Origin: an uncultured Roseiflexus sp.
GTDB lineage: Bacteria; Chloroflexota; Chloroflexia; Chloroflexales; Roseiflexaceae
DNA length: 53,339 bases
Reading direction: 5' to 3'
NCBI GenBank assembly: GCA_937935075.1
Contig: CALGYB010000033.1
Span: 1 to 53,339 of the forward strand
Notes under the pieces: model-generated
The model's input: the letters and a program-made list of their open reading frames with translations, nothing else
Told to the model about the DNA's origin: nothing
The model's database searches: none
In this document: positions 52,913 through 53,339 of the stretch, piece by piece
Numbering within the stretch: the stretch's first letter is position 1
Layout: each line of letters begins with the position of its first letter
Made by a program: the position numbers and the translations under genes

Positions 52913-53339
52913 ATGAGCGAAGTCAAAATCACCCCGCTGGCCCGTCGTCTGGCGGAAGAAAACGGCATAGATTGGCGTCAGATTAGGGGCACCGGCCCCG
53001 ATGGTACGGTGGTCGAACGGGATATTCTGGCCTTTTTGGCAAGGGTCATGGCGGGTGAAGTCAACCTACCCCCGGCCCCTGAAGAGATGGTCCCCCCACC
53101 TGGCGCTATCCCCGATATGGCCCAGGCCCAGGCAGCCTTGCAGAAGGAGGGGGTACAGCTAGGTGACCTGGTGCCCCCCCCACCGGCCACCACGCCATCC
53201 GCCCCCTCTCCCACACCGACCCCGTCTCCCCTATCGGCAGCGCCCACCATGGACGATATCGAGTTTGACCTCGATCTCGACCTGGACACCCCAGCCCCCC
53301 CGATACCCCCTGCCGCCGCAGCCTTTGAGGAAGCACCCA
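52913..53339 (+). CDS. E3-binding-like domain protein (3' end outside window)
   Basis: Open from the ATG at 52913 to the window end, 142 visible residues. Residues 6-42 (TPLARRLAEENGIDWRQI, then GTGPDGTVVERDILAFL) match the peripheral subunit-binding domain of 2-oxoacid dehydrogenase E2 proteins. No lipoyl domain precedes it. The rest is Pro/Ala/Asp-rich, with acidic repeats (DDIEFDLDLDLD). In E2 this domain recruits E1 or E3; here it is a free-standing N-terminal module and its partner is unknown. TATGAT at 52899-52904 is a plausible -10. Confidence 0.75.
   Translation, partial: MSEVKITPLARRLAEENGIDWRQIRGTGPDGTVVERDILAFLARVMAGEVNLPPAPEEMVPPPGAIPDMAQAQAALQKEGVQLGDLVPPPPATTPSAPSPTPTPSPLSAAPTMDDIEFDLDLDLDTPAPPIPPAAAAFEEAP

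Overview
The window reads as two genomes joined inside one gene. Positions 1 to about 38,100 have the gene content and codon habits of a filamentous anoxygenic phototroph of the Chloroflexota, closest in feel to Roseiflexus. The signs are GCG/CGC-rich codon use, Thr/Pro-rich surface proteins, secreted proteins carrying a YLPLV-like segment, and hairpin repeats built on GGCT-loop-AGCC. From about 38,170 to the end, every gene looks like Meiothermus/Thermus (Deinococcota): GCC/CTC-rich codons, very frequent CTCGAG, and a Thermus-type FtsH C-terminus, S1 protein and M29 aminopeptidase. The switch lies in the most conserved part of ftsH, around the Walker B region, and the reading frame survives it. 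A mis-assembly between two hot-spring organisms is the simplest reading; recombination is less likely.

Chloroflexota part. 1-5 kb: end of a surface protein, a ROK kinase-like protein, the SRP RNA gene with its promoter and terminator, a Nudix hydrolase, an RsbS-RsbT pair, a lone receiver protein, a PH-like protein and a GDCCVxC zinc-ribbon protein. 5-8.4 kb: a thiamine-precursor ABC operon with a complete control region (promoter, TPP riboswitch, terminator). 8.5-12.9 kb: a secreted PQQ-type sugar dehydrogenase, then an ABC ATPase with a C-terminal AAA-associated domain plus a tandem permease, with no binding protein. 13-15.6 kb: an RluB-type pseudouridine synthase with a long Arg/Asp/Gly repeat tail, and a secreted CAP protein. 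15.7-20.2 kb: dprA, a spermidine-synthase-like protein and a UbiB-family kinase, divergent from a CobC-like phosphatase. 20.4-27 kb: an SMR transporter, cobS, DinB and DUF5995 proteins, a thioredoxin/DUF4395 pair behind a palindromic promoter, and a flippase-like/FAD oxidoreductase operon. 27-32.4 kb: glgP, a D-lactate dehydrogenase-like gene and pgi, which together could mobilise and ferment stored polyglucose. 32.5-33.1 kb: a DUF5615/DUF433 toxin-antitoxin-like pair in which both genes are broken. 33.2-37.2 kb: tsaE, tsaB, an aldehyde:ferredoxin oxidoreductase homologue and a kinase-like protein. 37.4 kb: the ftsH start.

Meiothermus-like part. End of ftsH, an AlaX-type editing protein, an MMPL transporter, a small zinc-ribbon membrane protein, a von Willebrand A surface protein, amtB-glnK, hrcA, a MoaD-MoaE fusion, rpsA, an M29 aminopeptidase, and the start of a protein with an E3-binding-like domain. 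Short elements with TATACCAA-type ends recur between these genes, and one supplies the stop codon of the aminopeptidase gene.

I saw no tRNA, rRNA, CRISPR array, transposase or phage gene. I also saw no wholly new multi-gene system that I could defend. The strongest second-look items are the ftsH junction, the doubly broken toxin-antitoxin pair, the RluB tail, the palindromic promoter at 24.1 kb, the binding-protein-less ABC system and the mobile-looking repeats of the Meiothermus part.
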